From NCBI RefSeq assembly GCF_901000735.1, contig NC_081544.1, forward strand, positions 12,016,850-12,080,849: DNA of 64,000 nucleotides, written 5' to 3'. Below are positions 1 to 11,340 of this stretch, piece by piece (the first letter of the stretch is position 1; each line of letters opens with the position of its first letter). Position numbers and translations under genes: made by a program. Below the pieces are notes generated by a model that did no database searches, had not been told where the DNA came from, and saw nothing but the letters and a program-made list of their open reading frames with translations. This stretch comes from Corylus avellana (taxonomy: Eukaryota > Streptophyta > Magnoliopsida > Fagales > Betulaceae).

Positions 1-1189
1 AATTATATACAATAAGATTCTCCCTCCATGTCGCTGTCACACAAACAAATGTAACTAATTGAAACAAGTTCTTCTAAGAATACATTGAAGATGAGTAGCA
101 AAGTCACAATTTTTATAGGAATAGTACCAAAGCTTTTCATTCATTTCTTCTTCGCAAATTTGACAATAATATTCTTCGATGTCGTCTTCAGCAGTGTAAG
201 TGAGATATAAGAGATGTGTGTCATATCTATGCCTAGTTACGAGTGGAAGAGTAGCACATTTAATGCACAAGCAGAACCCACAAGTAGTGTAATCAAATGT
301 CCGAGCGCTTTCGGGTCTTTGACCACAAGCATTGCACTCTGGTTGATAAATTTACAAAGGAAGAGGCAGTGCTGGTGACCTTTATGTTTGAAGACTTTTG
401 GAATTAAAATACATTGAGCATCAAATATTCCATCATCATCCGAACACTCGACACATCTGTAGCTGAAACCAATTTGAGTTCGATCGCAAACCCAACAATT
501 GAACGATTCCACACTGGAATCTACATTATATAGGGTGAGTAGGTGTTCTCATAACCTTTTGGGATAATTTAGTACATCTTATATGGAGAGAGTAGTTGCA
601 CTGCACACAGTTGTAAAACGAGGACAACACTATAAATTGCATGCACCCCTCACAACGCTTGACATCCAAGAACTCTTCATTTTTAAGGATCAATTTATGT
701 TGTGGATGACTCGAATGTTTGATCTCCTGAGGGGCAGCTTTTTCATCATCTTTTAGATCGTGGCCCTCGACCAAATGAGTAGCATAGCCAACAAAATCAT
801 TGGCGTCACTCTCCTTCCTAATCCAATATGCACACCGTAAGTGAGCAATGTAGTCACACTTCTAATCATCACAACAGTAAGATGCATACTTTGTATCCAC
901 CTCTTCATAACAAACTTCACACTTGTGCTTTTTGCCTTGACTAAGAGAGAAGGTACAAGTGAGGGAGTGAGCATGTCCTTGAATTTTGATGGTGACAAAA
1001 TATTTAACACAGTTAGAATGAATCAGAATTCGACAGTTGCTACAATGGCAGGTAATGTCAGTGAGTTTCACACCACACGCTTTGCAGGTGAACTCTATCA
1101 GATCCCGGATGGAGCTGAATGCATGTGAGTTACATTATTCAGCACTAATATTTTGCCAATGAGAAGAACATTTCATGTCGAGCGCATAC

Positions 1190-2844
1190 TGTTAGCAAAT
1201 TAATCCTATTTCCCAAGAACCCGTGAGATGCGAAAAACAAGAAGAATGCGGAATAAAAAAGATAAGCAATCACACACGACACAAAGATTTAAGTGGTTCG
1301 GGTTAACAAGCCTACATCCATTGGCGGAGACGACCCGGAGAAAATCACTATCAAAAGATGGAGTACAAAAATAGTTGAGAGAAAATTAAATCACTCAAAT
1401 CCCAAAGCCCCAATACACCCAAATCTCACTATCACACAAGAAAGATTATTCCTAAAATAGAATACAAAAACAGATGTACAAACTCTTCTTTTGCTGGAAC
1501 AGATGGCGACTGATCTCTATTTTCTTCTCTCACTTTGCAGCACCCTTTTTCTTCTAATCACTTGTTTTTGGCTCCTCCAAAAACCACCAAGAAGAAAACA
1601 CCGTTGCTGCCCTTGTACCTCCTTCTCTCAAATTCTCTCTTTTTTCCTCCCTTTGGTGCTTCACATTTTTGGCACACACACATTCACCTTGTGCTTTGTT
1701 CCTTATATAGAAGCTTAACTCTCCTTTTACATGTTGGTCTAGGACTTCTACTATAAGTCAAACAAGGAGTTCAATTACACATAGGAGAAGGACTCCAAAA
1801 CAAACTTGGACAAAAGTCTCATAACCCAAAAGGAGTAGAGAACTAGTGGGGCCCACGTGTGATGGGTGGCAAGTTGTTAGGTTATGTTTTGGCTCATTCG
1901 GTTTGCGTGTAAAGTTGGTGAAAATGAAGCATCTTAACATGTCCAGAAAACAGATTCTAGAAGGCAGGTCCTGACCCCCAGAAGCTAGGTCCGAACCCAA
2001 TTTCCAGAGAATACCTGTTGAAGGGCATGTCCGGACCGCCAGAAGCTGGGTCCGGACCTGATTTCCAGAAGCTGCCTTTTACAGAGCAGGTCCGGACCAC
2101 CAGAAGCTAGGTCCAGACCTGATTTCCAGAAAACTGGATTTTGAAGGAGAGGTCCGGACCGCCAGAAGCTGGGTCCGGACCTCACTTCCAAAAAGCGTTA
2201 TTTTTCTAGAGATGTCCGGACACAAGATTTGGAGGTCCAGACATCACTAGCTTACGTATATGTAACCCTAGCCATGTCCGGACCCCAGATTAGCCATGTC
2301 CGGACACGGCAGCTTTGTTATGTTTTATTTTCTATTTAAGCAAACTAATTTGCCATTTATTTGTACGTATTTTGAGAGCAAAATTAGAGAGCTTAGAAAG
2401 AGATATTGTTCTAGTTTTATTTGAGAAAATATTAAATACGTGAAGCCAATCGGAGTTCCGGTGAAAGGAAATTTTATAGAAGAATTGTGCCAGATGTTCT
2501 GGAAAGGGTTACTGCGGTAGAAGTCAAGTGGGTCGCTTGTCGTGTACAAGGAAGAGTAAATTGCAAGGGTTTTGTAATTCTTCTTGTATTCCTTATTCTT
2601 CTTATAGTGGATTGATTTCCTGGGTTTAGCTGCCCCGGAGAGGTTTTACATTTAGAGAGTTCTCTAAATGGTTTCCTCTTCGTAACCAAATATCTGTGTT
2701 CTTGATTTTCATTACATATCTGTATTTGGTTGATTATTGATTATTAGGTCAGATCTTATTCTGCTTAATATTTGTGAATTACCTAGACATTTGAATAGGT
2801 GTCGTTTGGAGTCGTTTTAGAATTTTCACAAGTCACACCTAACA
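1190..2844 (-). repeat. 3' LTR of the Copia element, interrupted by a solo LTR
   Basis: Positions 1190-1874 match 5602-6280 of the other LTR. The last 11 bp (CACACCTAACA, 2834-2844) are separated from the rest by a second LTR plus its duplicated CAAGT. The purine-rich stretch next to 2845 on the minus strand (AAGATGGAGAT) is the likely polypurine tract. Confidence 0.9.
1875..2828. mobile_element. Solo LTR nested in the Copia 3' LTR
   Basis: This 954-bp sequence starts TGTTAGGTTATG, ends GAATTTTCA and is flanked by CAAGT at 1870-1874 and 2829-2833. Its reverse complement matches the LTRs at 16306-17184 and 19737-20482, including an array of TCCGGACC-containing repeats (about 1950-2200). No internal retroelement sequence is present, so it is the product of LTR-LTR recombination. 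Confidence 0.93.
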
Positions 2845-2925
2845 ATCTCCATCTTGACTTGAATCCCATCAAGTCTACCAAAAGGTGTCTCCTCCAGATG
2901 TTTCCGCCTCAGCCCCCAAGGGCAA

Positions 2926-3210
2926 TCACACTCTACAAGTGTCCCTCAAGTCCAAACGCCTCTTGAACTTGAGCATAGGACTTGGTTTAGACATTACACC
3001 ATGCCTCCCTATCAGCCCCGTCGACCATACAGCTTTCTCTGATGACTCTTTCTTCCTGTAGACCCATCTGCACCCTTTAGCCTTCTTTCTCTTGGGTAAT
3101 TCTGCCGATTCCCAAGCTTTACCATTCCGTAGTGACTCTACCTCTTTCAGCATACCATTCTGAACAGACGATGGATCTCCACTACTAGCTGCTAGAGCAA
3201 AAGAAACCAT
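2926..3210 (-). pseudogene. Copia pol remnant: N-terminal RT fused to the pol C-terminal tail
   Basis: The first half matches the start of Copia reverse transcriptase (WESAELPKRKKAKGCRWVYR). The end (KPSPMLKFKRRLDL) resembles the extreme C-terminus of Copia RNase H/pol. The central RT with its YVDD box and the RNase H domain are absent, which points to an internal deletion of roughly 1.5-2 kb with a junction near 3,000-3,020. An 82-bp stretch containing stops separates this piece from the integrase reading frame. Confidence 0.75.
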
Positions 3211-3291
3211 ATCCTCAAAGCCATACCTCTTTGTTGCTTTTCGATCACGTTTCTCTTTGCCTCTTGCTAAAGAATAAGACTCTTCTCGGTG

Positions 3292-4143
3292 CTATAAGTT
3301 TCTTGAAGATTTTCTGTCATCACATTCATCCGTGAGTGAACACTGTTTATCAAGCTCCACCTCCATGAATTGTTTCTCTTTATGAACTGTACTTTCAGAA
3401 AGCTCATCTAAGTTAACAAACCCAGACTTCTTCGGTTCTTGCTTTGTAACTTTAGATTCTGCACTTGACCCATCCTTGTACATAGCACACTCATTAAAAG
3501 TCACATTCCGACTTCTAATGATCTTCCGATTTTGATCATCCCAAAATTGATAACCGAAGGCCTCATCTCCATATCCAATGAAGAAACACTTACTAGATTT
3601 ACCATCTAGTTTACTTATAGCATCAGACTCAACATGGACATACGAAGCACAACCAAAAACTTTCAGATGTGAAAGATTTACCTCTTTTCCACTCCAAACT
3701 TCTTCCGGTAGTCTATGGCTTAGGGGAACGGAAGACCCCCTATTTATGAGATATGCAGTAGTGCTCACTGCATCAGCCCAGAAAGTCTTTGGTAACCCAG
3801 CATGCAATCTCATACTCCTGGTATGCTCATTGAGACTCTTGTTCATGCACTCAGCCACGCCATTCTGTTGTGGCATTCCCGAGATAGTTTTCTCCATTCT
3901 AATCCCATTCATTGCGCAAAACTGTTTAAACCCTCTGTCTTCGTATTCTCCTCCATTGTCTGATCTCAAACACTTGAGCTTCAAGCCCGTTTCAGTCTCA
4001 ACCATGGCCTTCCATTTCTTAAAAGTCTCAAATACATCAGATTTACTTTTCAAGAAATAAACCCATACCTTCCTGCTTGAGTCATCAATAAATGTGATGT
4101 AATACCGCGAGCCTCCAAGAGATGCCACTGGTGCGGACCCCAC
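3292..4143 (-). pseudogene. Copia integrase, frameshifted from gag-protease
   Basis: The ORF encodes a Copia integrase core: YITFIDDSSRKVWVYF, then the second catalytic aspartate in LRSDNGGEY, then the glutamate in QNGVAECMNKSL. The usual arginine after that glutamate is a cysteine. The first catalytic aspartate (VHTDLWG) lies in the upstream gag-protease frame, so a single-base change in the C-run near 4137-4141 has split one polyprotein into two ORFs. A conserved post-integrase region (VFGCASYVHV, GYQFWD) follows. Confidence 0.88.
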
Positions 4144-5585
4144 AAATCCGTGTGTACCAGCTCCAGCTTTCCAAGCTTAGGTGCTTTGCCAACTTCTGCG
4201 AAACTCACCTTCTTCTGCTTCCCTAGGATGCAGCCTTCACACAAATCAGAATCAACTGACTTCAACCCCGGTAGTTTCCCTTTTGACATAAGTATCTTCA
4301 TCTCTTTCTCGCTCATGTGCCCAAGCCTTAGGTGCCATAGTTTTGAGTCAGCAGTCGTATCTACAACATCATCTGTACCCTTGCTGTTCATGGTCATATA
4401 GAGAGTACCCGTCTTATGACCACGAGCCAAAATCCTAGCTCTCTTGCTGACCTTCCACTTTCCACCATGGAAATGAATTGAATGCCCTTCCTCATTAAGC
4501 TGTCCCACTGAAATCAGATTCTTTTTCAGCTCCGGAACATGCCTGACCTTCTGCAGCTTCCATACCGAGTCACTGTGAACTCTAATGCGAACATCGCCTA
4601 GGCCCACAACATCCAACGCCGTTCCTTCAGCCAAATACACCTTCCCGAAATCTCCACCAACATAGTTCTTGAGAATTTCACGGATCGCTATCGTATGAAA
4701 AGATACTCCTGAGTCTAAGACCCAAGAATCGAGGGGACTGTCAACAGAAAGAAATAGGGCATCATATACTTCTTCTGTCACTACTTTTGCATAATCGTTC
4801 TCAGTCTCCTTCCGCAGTTCCCTGCAATTCTTCTTGTAGTGACCAATCTTGCCACAGTTCCAACACCCAGGTTGTTGTCTGAATCTAGATTTGCTTCTCC
4901 TTTTTCTGGAATTTGATTTGTCTTGACCAGAGTTTCTGTCTTGTCCTCTGCCCCGAGTCTCGAGGTTTAAAGCAGCACCAGAACAAGAGGTTTCACCCGC
5001 ATCTTTTCTGCGAACCTCTTCACTGAGAATCAAATCCCTGAATTCTTCATAGCTTAGTTTACTCTTTCCTACAAAGTTATTAACAGCCATCCTCACTGCT
5101 TCCCAGCTATTGGGCAAAGATGCCAAGACGATCAACGCGCGAACCTCATCATCAAAATTAATTTTCACCGAGGATAATTGATTTATGATGGTGTTGAACT
5201 CATTGAGATGATGTGCCACCGAAGCTCCTTCTGCCATCTTTAGGTTGAACAATTTCTTCATCAGATGCACCTTGTTGTTAGCCGAAGGCTTCTCATACAT
5301 GCTTGACAAAGCCTTCATTAGACCTGTTGTGGTCTTCTCCTTTACAAAGTTATGTGCAACTGATTTTGACAAAGATAACCTGATAACTGCTAGGGCTTTA
5401 CGATCAAGCAGAGCCCACTCGCTATCATACATGTCATCGGGTTGTTCTTCCAAAAGAGGTTGATGAAGATCCTTCCCATAAAGAATATCTTCAATTTGTA
5501 CCTTCCAATACCCAAAATCTTTGCCGTCGAATTTCTCGATTCCCATCTTTCCTTCTTCACCTGCCATTGCTCCCACTCGAACCAA
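4050..5585 (-). CDS. Copia gag-protease polyprotein (511 codons, loses frame at integrase)
   Basis: The start is an ATG right after the primer-binding site. Residues about 15-210 form the Copia gag region (MGIEKFDGKDFGYWKVQIED). A CCHC zinc knuckle (CWNCGKIGHYKKNC) follows near residue 240. The aspartic protease motif is WVLDSGVSFHT near residue 290, and the pre-integrase HHCC region includes LWHLRLGHMSEKEM near 420. The ORF reaches VHTDLWGP and then slips out of the integrase frame. It is retrotransposon coding sequence, not a host gene. Confidence 0.9.
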   Translation of the reverse strand: MVRVGAMAGEEGKMGIEKFDGKDFGYWKVQIEDILYGKDLHQPLLEEQPDDMYDSEWALLDRKALAVIRLSLSKSVAHNFVKEKTTTGLMKALSSMYEKPSANNKVHLMKKLFNLKMAEGASVAHHLNEFNTIINQLSSVKINFDDEVRALIVLASLPNSWEAVRMAVNNFVGKSKLSYEEFRDLILSEEVRRKDAGETSCSGAALNLETRGRGQDRNSGQDKSNSRKRRSKSRFRQQPGCWNCGKIGHYKKNCRELRKETENDYAKVVTEEVYDALFLSVDSPLDSWVLDSGVSFHTIAIREILKNYVGGDFGKVYLAEGTALDVVGLGDVRIRVHSDSVWKLQKVRHVPELKKNLISVGQLNEEGHSIHFHGGKWKVSKRARILARGHKTGTLYMTMNSKGTDDVVDTTADSKLWHLRLGHMSEKEMKILMSKGKLPGLKSVDSDLCEGCILGKQKKVSFAEVGKAPKLGKLELVHTDLWGPHQWHLLEARGITSHLLMTQAGRYGFIS

Positions 5586-5601
5586 AAGCTTTGATACCAG
5601 T

Positions 5602-6293
5602 TGTTAGGAAATTAATCCTATTTCCCAAGACCTGTGAGATGCGAAAAACAAGAAGAATGCGGAATAACAAAGATAAGCAATCACACACGACACAAAGATT
5701 TAAGTGGTTCGGCTTAACAAGCCTACATCCACTGGCGGAGACGACCCGGAGAAAATCACTATCAAAAGATGGAGTACAAAAATAGTAGAGAGAAAATTAA
5801 AGCACTCAGATCCCAAAGCCCCAATACACCCAAATCTCACTATCACACAAGAAAGATTATTCCCAAAATAGAATACAAAAGACAGATGTACAAACTCTTC
5901 TTTTGCTGGAACAGATGGCGGCTGATCTCTATTTTCTTCTCTCACTCTGCATCACCCTTTTTCTTCTAATCACTTGTTTTTGGCTCCTCCAAAAACCACC
6001 AAGAAGAAAACACCGTTGCTGCCCTTGTACCTCCTTCTCTCAAATTCTCTCTTTTTTCCTCCCTTTGGTGCTTCACGTTTTTGGCACACACACATTCACC
6101 TTGTGCTTTGTTCCTTATATAGAAGCTTAACTCTCCTTTTACATGTTGGTCTATGACTTCTACTATAAGTCAAACAAGGAGTTCAATTACACATAGGAGA
6201 AGGACTCCAAAACAAACTTGGACAAAAGTCTCCTAAACCGGAGTAAAGAACTAGTGGGGCCCACGTGTGATGGGTGGCAAGTCACACCTAACA
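5602..6293 (-). repeat. 5' LTR of the Copia element
   Basis: This 692-bp LTR starts TGTTAGGAAATTAATCC and ends CACACCTAACA, directly followed by the target-site duplicate CATAC. It is uninterrupted, unlike its partner at 1190-2844. A divergent relative begins at 63,330. Confidence 0.93.
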
Positions 6294-6783
6294 CATACAT
6301 ACAGTTTCCACAATAGTAAAAGAAGCATTCAATTAAAATTTTACCACAACCATTGCAAAAAATGTGAATGTCTTGTGGAGGATAGAGATGAAGGTTGTGG
6401 TCTGAGAAGTGTAGAGGGTGTGTTGTGTTGTAAGGTAATTTTGCGCATGGGTCATGAAGGAGGAGGGTGCAGTTGGGGATGGAGCATTTGTAATAAAAGG
6501 TAGGCTCATTACCTAACAAACGCGAAACCGGTTCCTCGCACAATGAGCAAACTACTCCATTCTTCTCCACCTCTTTCATGGGTATCAAGTGATGTCTACG
6601 GCTCAAATCATGTGATTTGATGTGATCTGTTGGCTCGGGACATGATTCATGAAGCAAAAAACTACATTTTCTGCATTTGTAACCGCAACTTCCCAATACT
6701 GACTTTTCGCACAGCCAGCAACCATATTTACTACTTTTCAGCTTATCTATGAGTTGCAAGTGATGCCATCTCCTGCACGCCAT

Positions 6784-7690
6784 CTTACTCTCTTCACAAA
6801 ACCCAAAGGGTAGGGTTAGCATTCAGATATATATTGTGATAGGATGATGATTTTGTTGGGTCTTCACTCTTCATGAATGAAGTCAAATTAGATTAATATA
6901 TAATTTGTGGATGCACTATTTTTTTTTTTTTTTTTGTATATATCCTCTTGAAGGCCGAAAAATTAAGATGCCATTTACGTAAATTTACGTAATACCTCGC
7001 CCACAAACTGATTTAAGATGGAATCCAAGCTACTGCAATTATTGAAGTGATTTCAAAAGGATCTCCTCCATTTCCTTTTGTAAGATGATATACGGTTGTC
7101 ATTAAAGGAGATTATCATGGTTATTTTTCGAATCCTTTAAGATTTCCTAATAAAGATGTAGGATAAAGAATTGTGAGATAGATGATATATATATTCAAAA
7201 ATATCATATTATCCATGATTAATCATATTTAAAATATTTGATTTTGGATGGATTAATCATATAACTAACAAGGAAATTGTCTTTAATTAGCTTATCCTTG
7301 TAAATTTGATTTTGGCTGGATTAATCTATTTTTCTATCTTATAGCTCTTGATTGGTTTCCTTTCGGAAGAAACAACTTCCAACTTTTCAAACATGGTTTC
7401 TTGCTGTATAGATCTATGCCTGAAAGGAAAACTTGAAATAACTGGTACTATAAAAATTAACGACTTTTGAGCTTTTACAAAATCTTTGAAACACATGTCA
7501 AATATCACTACAAACATATATAATAGCAAAAGAAAAGAGCATAACCGATGAAAGAAATGAGAGAGGGGGAGAGAGAGTGTGTATCACCTATGATACAACT
7601 TCAAGCTTGTTATGCCTTCTTTCTGCTTAAATGATCACACAAACCTTCTTTTTTTTTTTCTCCTCCGGTACGTAAGAGAAAATACAAATC
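6784..7690. other. Upstream region of the DC1 pseudogene, no gene seen
   Basis: The region is AT-rich and aligns piecewise with 25,284-26,110 upstream of the intact DC1 gene (for example GCAATTATTGAAGTGATTTC at about 7035 and 25,430). Any DC1 promoter would lie here, but I could not identify a TATA box with confidence. Confidence 0.5.
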
Positions 7691-10140
7691 ACAAAGATGG
7701 TTTACAAAGGATGATTTGGTAAAAGAAATAAAACAATATTTGTATGCTTCCAAAACTGTGATTGGCATGATTTATAATGAACATAATTATTCCTTTCTTT
7801 TTTACTACTCTCCAAACATTCTTTTCTTTAGTTGCACGTTCCTCTATTCTCTTGAATTTGTCATTTTCTTCATCTCCAAATGTTCTTTTCTTTTCTTCTT
7901 CATCATTTTTTTTTTCTCTCTCTATGTATATATATATAGTACTTTATTCTCTTACTGTATCTTTTTCTTTTTCTCCACTTCGTTTCTTGCAAGTTTAGAT
8001 GGTTTACAAGAGATGAAATTTCCACTGTTGTAGACAAGAAAAAAAAATTGCTATGCACCAAAAAGTATGAAAGAAACGAGTTATAATGAACCTAGCTACT
8101 AATTTTTTATTTTTCCTTTATATTCAAACCTTCAGGTTCATTAGTTAGATTTTTTTTTTTTTTTTGTCTTTTTGTTTTCCTTTCTTAAAATAAAAAATTA
8201 ATTAACAATTTAAACACAAAGCACTATTAGAAATACAAAAAATAGTTTTCTAATTTATTTTACGTCAAAACACTTTTACAAGTTCAAAACAAAAAACTCT
8301 CCAAAACACATTAATAAACAATGTTGTTATTTCTTGTCGTAGATACTCATTTATTCTCTTACTTTATTAGTTTCTTCGTCTCTAAATCCTTTTTGCTTCC
8401 TCCTTTTCTTTTCTTGTTATATGTGCTCCTTTATTCCTTTTTTTTTTAATCTCCACATCCTCTTTTCTAGCAGTCTTAGATATCTATTGCAAGCCTCACC
8501 AAGTTAACACCAATATTGAAGTTCATCATCCTTGAGTAGTTGGCCTAACTATCATAGAGATGGTTTATAAAGGATAAAACTTTTAATTTCATGGACCAAA
8601 AAAAAAAACTTTGTTGCACACCCAAAATTTCTAATTTTTAATAGTGACGGCCAAAGAAAGTGATCGCAAGGGCAATGTTAAAGCATATTCTATACTCATT
8701 TGACCCATGCTTTCGAAGTGGGGCTCAATGCGTGCGGGTTACGATTATAAGCACTAATTTTCTTTTTTCAAAGGTCAGAATTTGCACGACACTTAATTAA
8801 CAAACCTTTATCCTCTTGAAGACCAAAACATAAAGAAGAGTTATTTTCCTAAAAATGTTAGGGACCATCTTTTTATCATTTTAAATAATGCAAGGAAATT
8901 GACTTTTAACTTATCCTTGAAATTCTATTGTACATAAGTTGGCTCATGTGCATGATTTACCTACCTTGTAGCTTTTGATTGATCTTTTTTTTTTTTTTAA
9001 TAGCACTTGTTATACAACTTCAAGCTTGTTGTGGCCTTTTTTCTAATGCCGTGCCTTCTAACTATCACAAAGATGGTTTACAAAGGATGATTTGGTAGAA
9101 AATATAGAACATTCCTACACTTCCAAAACTGTGATTGATAATGAACATAATCATTCCTTTCTTCCTTCTTTTTTCTCTAAACATTCTTTTCTTTGTGTAC
9201 ATGTTCCTCTATTATTCTTTGTTCCTTTCTTCATCTCCAAATCTTCTTTTCTTTTCCTCTTCATCATTTTTTTTCTTATTTTGTGTATGGCCTTTATTCT
9301 CTTACTTCATCTTTATCTTTTTTCCCACAACTTCGTTTCTTGCAAGTTCATATATTTATTACAGCTCTGACCAAAGTTAAAATCCAATATTGAAGTTCAC
9401 CATCCATGAGTATTCGGCCTAACTATCAGTAAGATGGTTTACAAATGATGAAATTTCTACTTTGGTAGACAAAACAAAAATTTGATATGCCCCTAAAACG
9501 ATGAAAAAAAGGGGTTACAATGAACCTATTTTTTTCTCTCTTTTTTTTCCTTTGTCTCCAAACCTTTGACTTTGTTTGTTAAAATTATTGTTTTCTCTTT
9601 TAAAAACAAAAAACATTAAGAAACAACCTAAATACCCCAAAAAAAAAAAAAAAAAAGGTTCACCTTAATGTCGCATCAAAACACTTTTTTAAACAAAAAA
9701 CAAAAAAACACACTCCAAAAACACATTAACAAACAGTGCCATAATTTCATTTCGTACATGCTCCTTTATTCTCTTGCTTTGTTCTTTTCTTCTTCTCTTC
9801 ATCTTCATTTCCTTTCTTCTTCCTTCTTTTTTTAAAATTATTTTTACATACTTATTTATTCTCTTGCTTTATCTTTTTATTAATCTCCACACCTTTTCTT
9901 ACAAACTTAGATATCTATCGGAAGCCTCACCAAGTTACCATCAATGTGAAAGTTTATCATCCTTGAGTACTAGGCCTAATTATCATAGGGATGGTTTATA
10001 AAGGATAAAATTTCTACTTTCGTGGACCAAAAAAAAAAAACTTCTCTACACTCTCAAAACTATATACGATAAAAATGGATTATAATGAACATAACGTTAC
10101 AGATGGCCAAAGGAAATAAGTGAAGGGGCGAGAATATTAT
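7690..10140. repeat. Internal tandem repeat in unit A (two units of about 1.1-1.4 kb)
   Basis: The stretch from 7,690 recurs from about 9,065. Both begin with AAGATGGTTTACAAAGGATG followed by TTCCAAAACTGTGATTG and a TTCCTTTCTT tract. Both end near 8,590 and 10,030 with GATGGTTTATAAAGGATAAA and GGACCAAAAAAAAA. The same pair exists in unit B (about 26,110-29,930), so this tandem duplication predates the segmental one. Phe/Leu-rich ORFs here are translations of pyrimidine tracts. Confidence 0.75.
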
Positions 10141-10949
10141 GAGGAGGCAACAACAGCTCAACGTTCGAAAGAAGCATTAGGTATTTAGTCATGCTTGTTT
10201 TCTTTTATCGTTATCACTCATTAACCTTTTATAATTAAGTAGGTTAATATATTTAGCTACATATCACTAATCAACCTATGCCAATGAGCTGGGGAACTAT
10301 TGTAAAAGCTGGTTTATTTAAAGACATGGAGTCAATGAATAAAGGTACCAAGAAGTTTATTACCAAATTATTTTTTGAAAGAGTTTCTAATTCCAAATTT
10401 ATCCCATTACACACTTGAGAAATTGAGCATGTAACACAATTATTCCTTTATTTTTTTCCTTTTTCTCCAAACCTTCTTTCCCTGATTTATTTTCTTGCTT
10501 TGTCATTTTCTTGGTCTCCACATCTGACTTCCAAACCAAACTTTGAGTCTTTAGTTCAGTGCATTGTCATCTTCTGTTATCATCAAAATTGCCCGACTCA
10601 TAATGATGATGTTAAGAAGTTTCTTATCAAACCCACAGATTGAAGGGTTGGGAAGGGGTTGGGAGAAATTGAAAGCCAACACAAACAGATTAGGCTTTGC
10701 ACATTAAAAACTAGGTGCAATCAAGATTATCAAACCCCTGGCTATAAACATAAACAAAAAAGAAAGATTTTTGTGGAAACACCCTACTAAAATTTGATCT
10801 CTACAGACCTCTTATTGTTTCAAGCAACATTTAGATATTGTAAGTTGGGTTTTCTTCACTGGACATATGCATCAAATTCACAATGCTTTCAGATAGCCTC
10901 CAAAATCAGACTTTCAAATAGCCTGTTAGTTGTGAGCAAAGATACCAAC
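10141..10949. other. Non-coding remainder of unit A
   Basis: This aligns in part with 27,060-27,750 and 29,940-30,135 of unit B. No gene or mobile element was recognised. It corresponds to DNA just downstream of the ERGIC3-like gene. Confidence 0.4.
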
Positions 10950-11045
10950 TTTAACTGGAGAAATGTCATAAAAGAAGAAAACTCCATGAAGAGATTGAAA
11001 AAAGTGACCCGATTCGGCACTCCTAAAACGCTCTTTCACATAATA
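10950..11045 (-). pseudogene. Isolated ERGIC3-like exon (duplicate fragment)
   Basis: On the minus strand this 96-bp exon is open for 32 codons and contains [15 protein letters not shown] and [10 protein letters not shown]. It is flanked by an acceptor (GCAG) and a donor (GTTGGT), exactly as in the functional exon at 31215-31310. The neighbouring exons are missing from this copy, and it has changes such as TEHF to KERF. It is a truncated duplicate and cannot encode a product. Confidence 0.85.
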
Positions 11046-11340
11046 CTGCACAAAACGACATTGCTTTCATTTTATATATGATTCAGATTACGAACGACTA
11101 TCAACAATGTAAAATCCGTTGCTTTTTATAACATATATTCAATACTCTAATAAAACAACACCATTCCTTAAATGAGTTAAGAAAATTATGATTTTATAAA
11201 AAAAAATCCATCGACATTGATTTAGATACAATGTGTACGTTGTTACAGCAGCCCAAAATCTACAATCATCATTAACTTTTCAGATACTGATTGTATGTTG
11301 TTGCATTCAGTCCAAATATTAAATATATATCACAATATAA

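Larger units (their letters stand above)
1190..6293 (-). mobile_element. Ty1/Copia LTR retrotransposon, deletion derivative
   Basis: The element lies between 5-bp target-site duplications CATAC (1185-1189 and 6294-6298). Its LTRs start TGTTAG and end CCTAACA on the plus strand. It reads on the minus strand, so the 5' LTR is 5602-6293. Next to it is a primer-binding site complementary to initiator tRNA-Met (minus-strand TGGTATCAAAGC, about 5588-5599). Gag, protease and integrase coding is present, but most of reverse transcriptase and RNase H is missing, so the interior is only about 2.75 kb. The two LTRs differ at scattered positions. It sits inside the DC1 pseudogene. Confidence 0.93.
55..6783 (-). 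pseudogene. DC1-domain (Cys/His-rich C1) protein, pseudogene split by a retrotransposon
   Basis: The 5' part (6783-6294) begins MACRRWHHLQLIDKL and the 3' part (1189-55) ends in a TAG at 57-55. Together they match the intact paralogue at 23,604-25,283. DC1 proteins are plant Cys/His zinc-binding proteins linked to stress and hormone signalling; individual functions are mostly unknown. The gene is dead for several reasons. A Copia element interrupts the third DC1 module. A CAG-to-TAG stop follows CCDD near 864. One frameshift near 525-535 drops part of the module after QKVMR, and another lies near 345-355 after the KFINQ stretch. The first zinc knuckle (CWLC) is intact here, unlike in the paralogue. 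The start was set by homology; an in-frame ATG 13 codons upstream is probably not used. Confidence 0.9.
1..11340. repeat. Segmental duplication, unit A
   Basis: This block aligns in order and orientation with 23,549-33,090 (unit B). Both start with the same sequence just beyond the DC1 stop codon, run through the DC1 gene and its repetitive upstream DNA, contain the ERGIC3 exon for SESGHFF, and end at a shared stretch around 11,230-11,340 (B: 31,730-31,770 and 33,031-33,090). Unit A carries a 5.1-kb Copia insertion. It lacks about 1 kb matching B 30,140-31,155 (two ERGIC3 exons) and a stretch near B 31,330-31,590 (another exon). The unit may extend left of the window. Confidence 0.85.

Noticed and set aside
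3578..4060. Plus-strand ORF of 160 codons opposite the Copia integrase
   Set aside because: It is the antisense shadow of the integrase gene.
6784..6822. Upstream in-frame ATG extending the DC1 pseudogene by 13 residues
   Set aside because: The intact paralogue starts at the position matching 6783, and the extension has no counterpart there.
7716..9393. Phe/Leu-rich ORFs of 66-105 codons
   Set aside because: They translate pyrimidine tracts of the AT-rich repeat, overlap in several frames and lack any recognisable domain.
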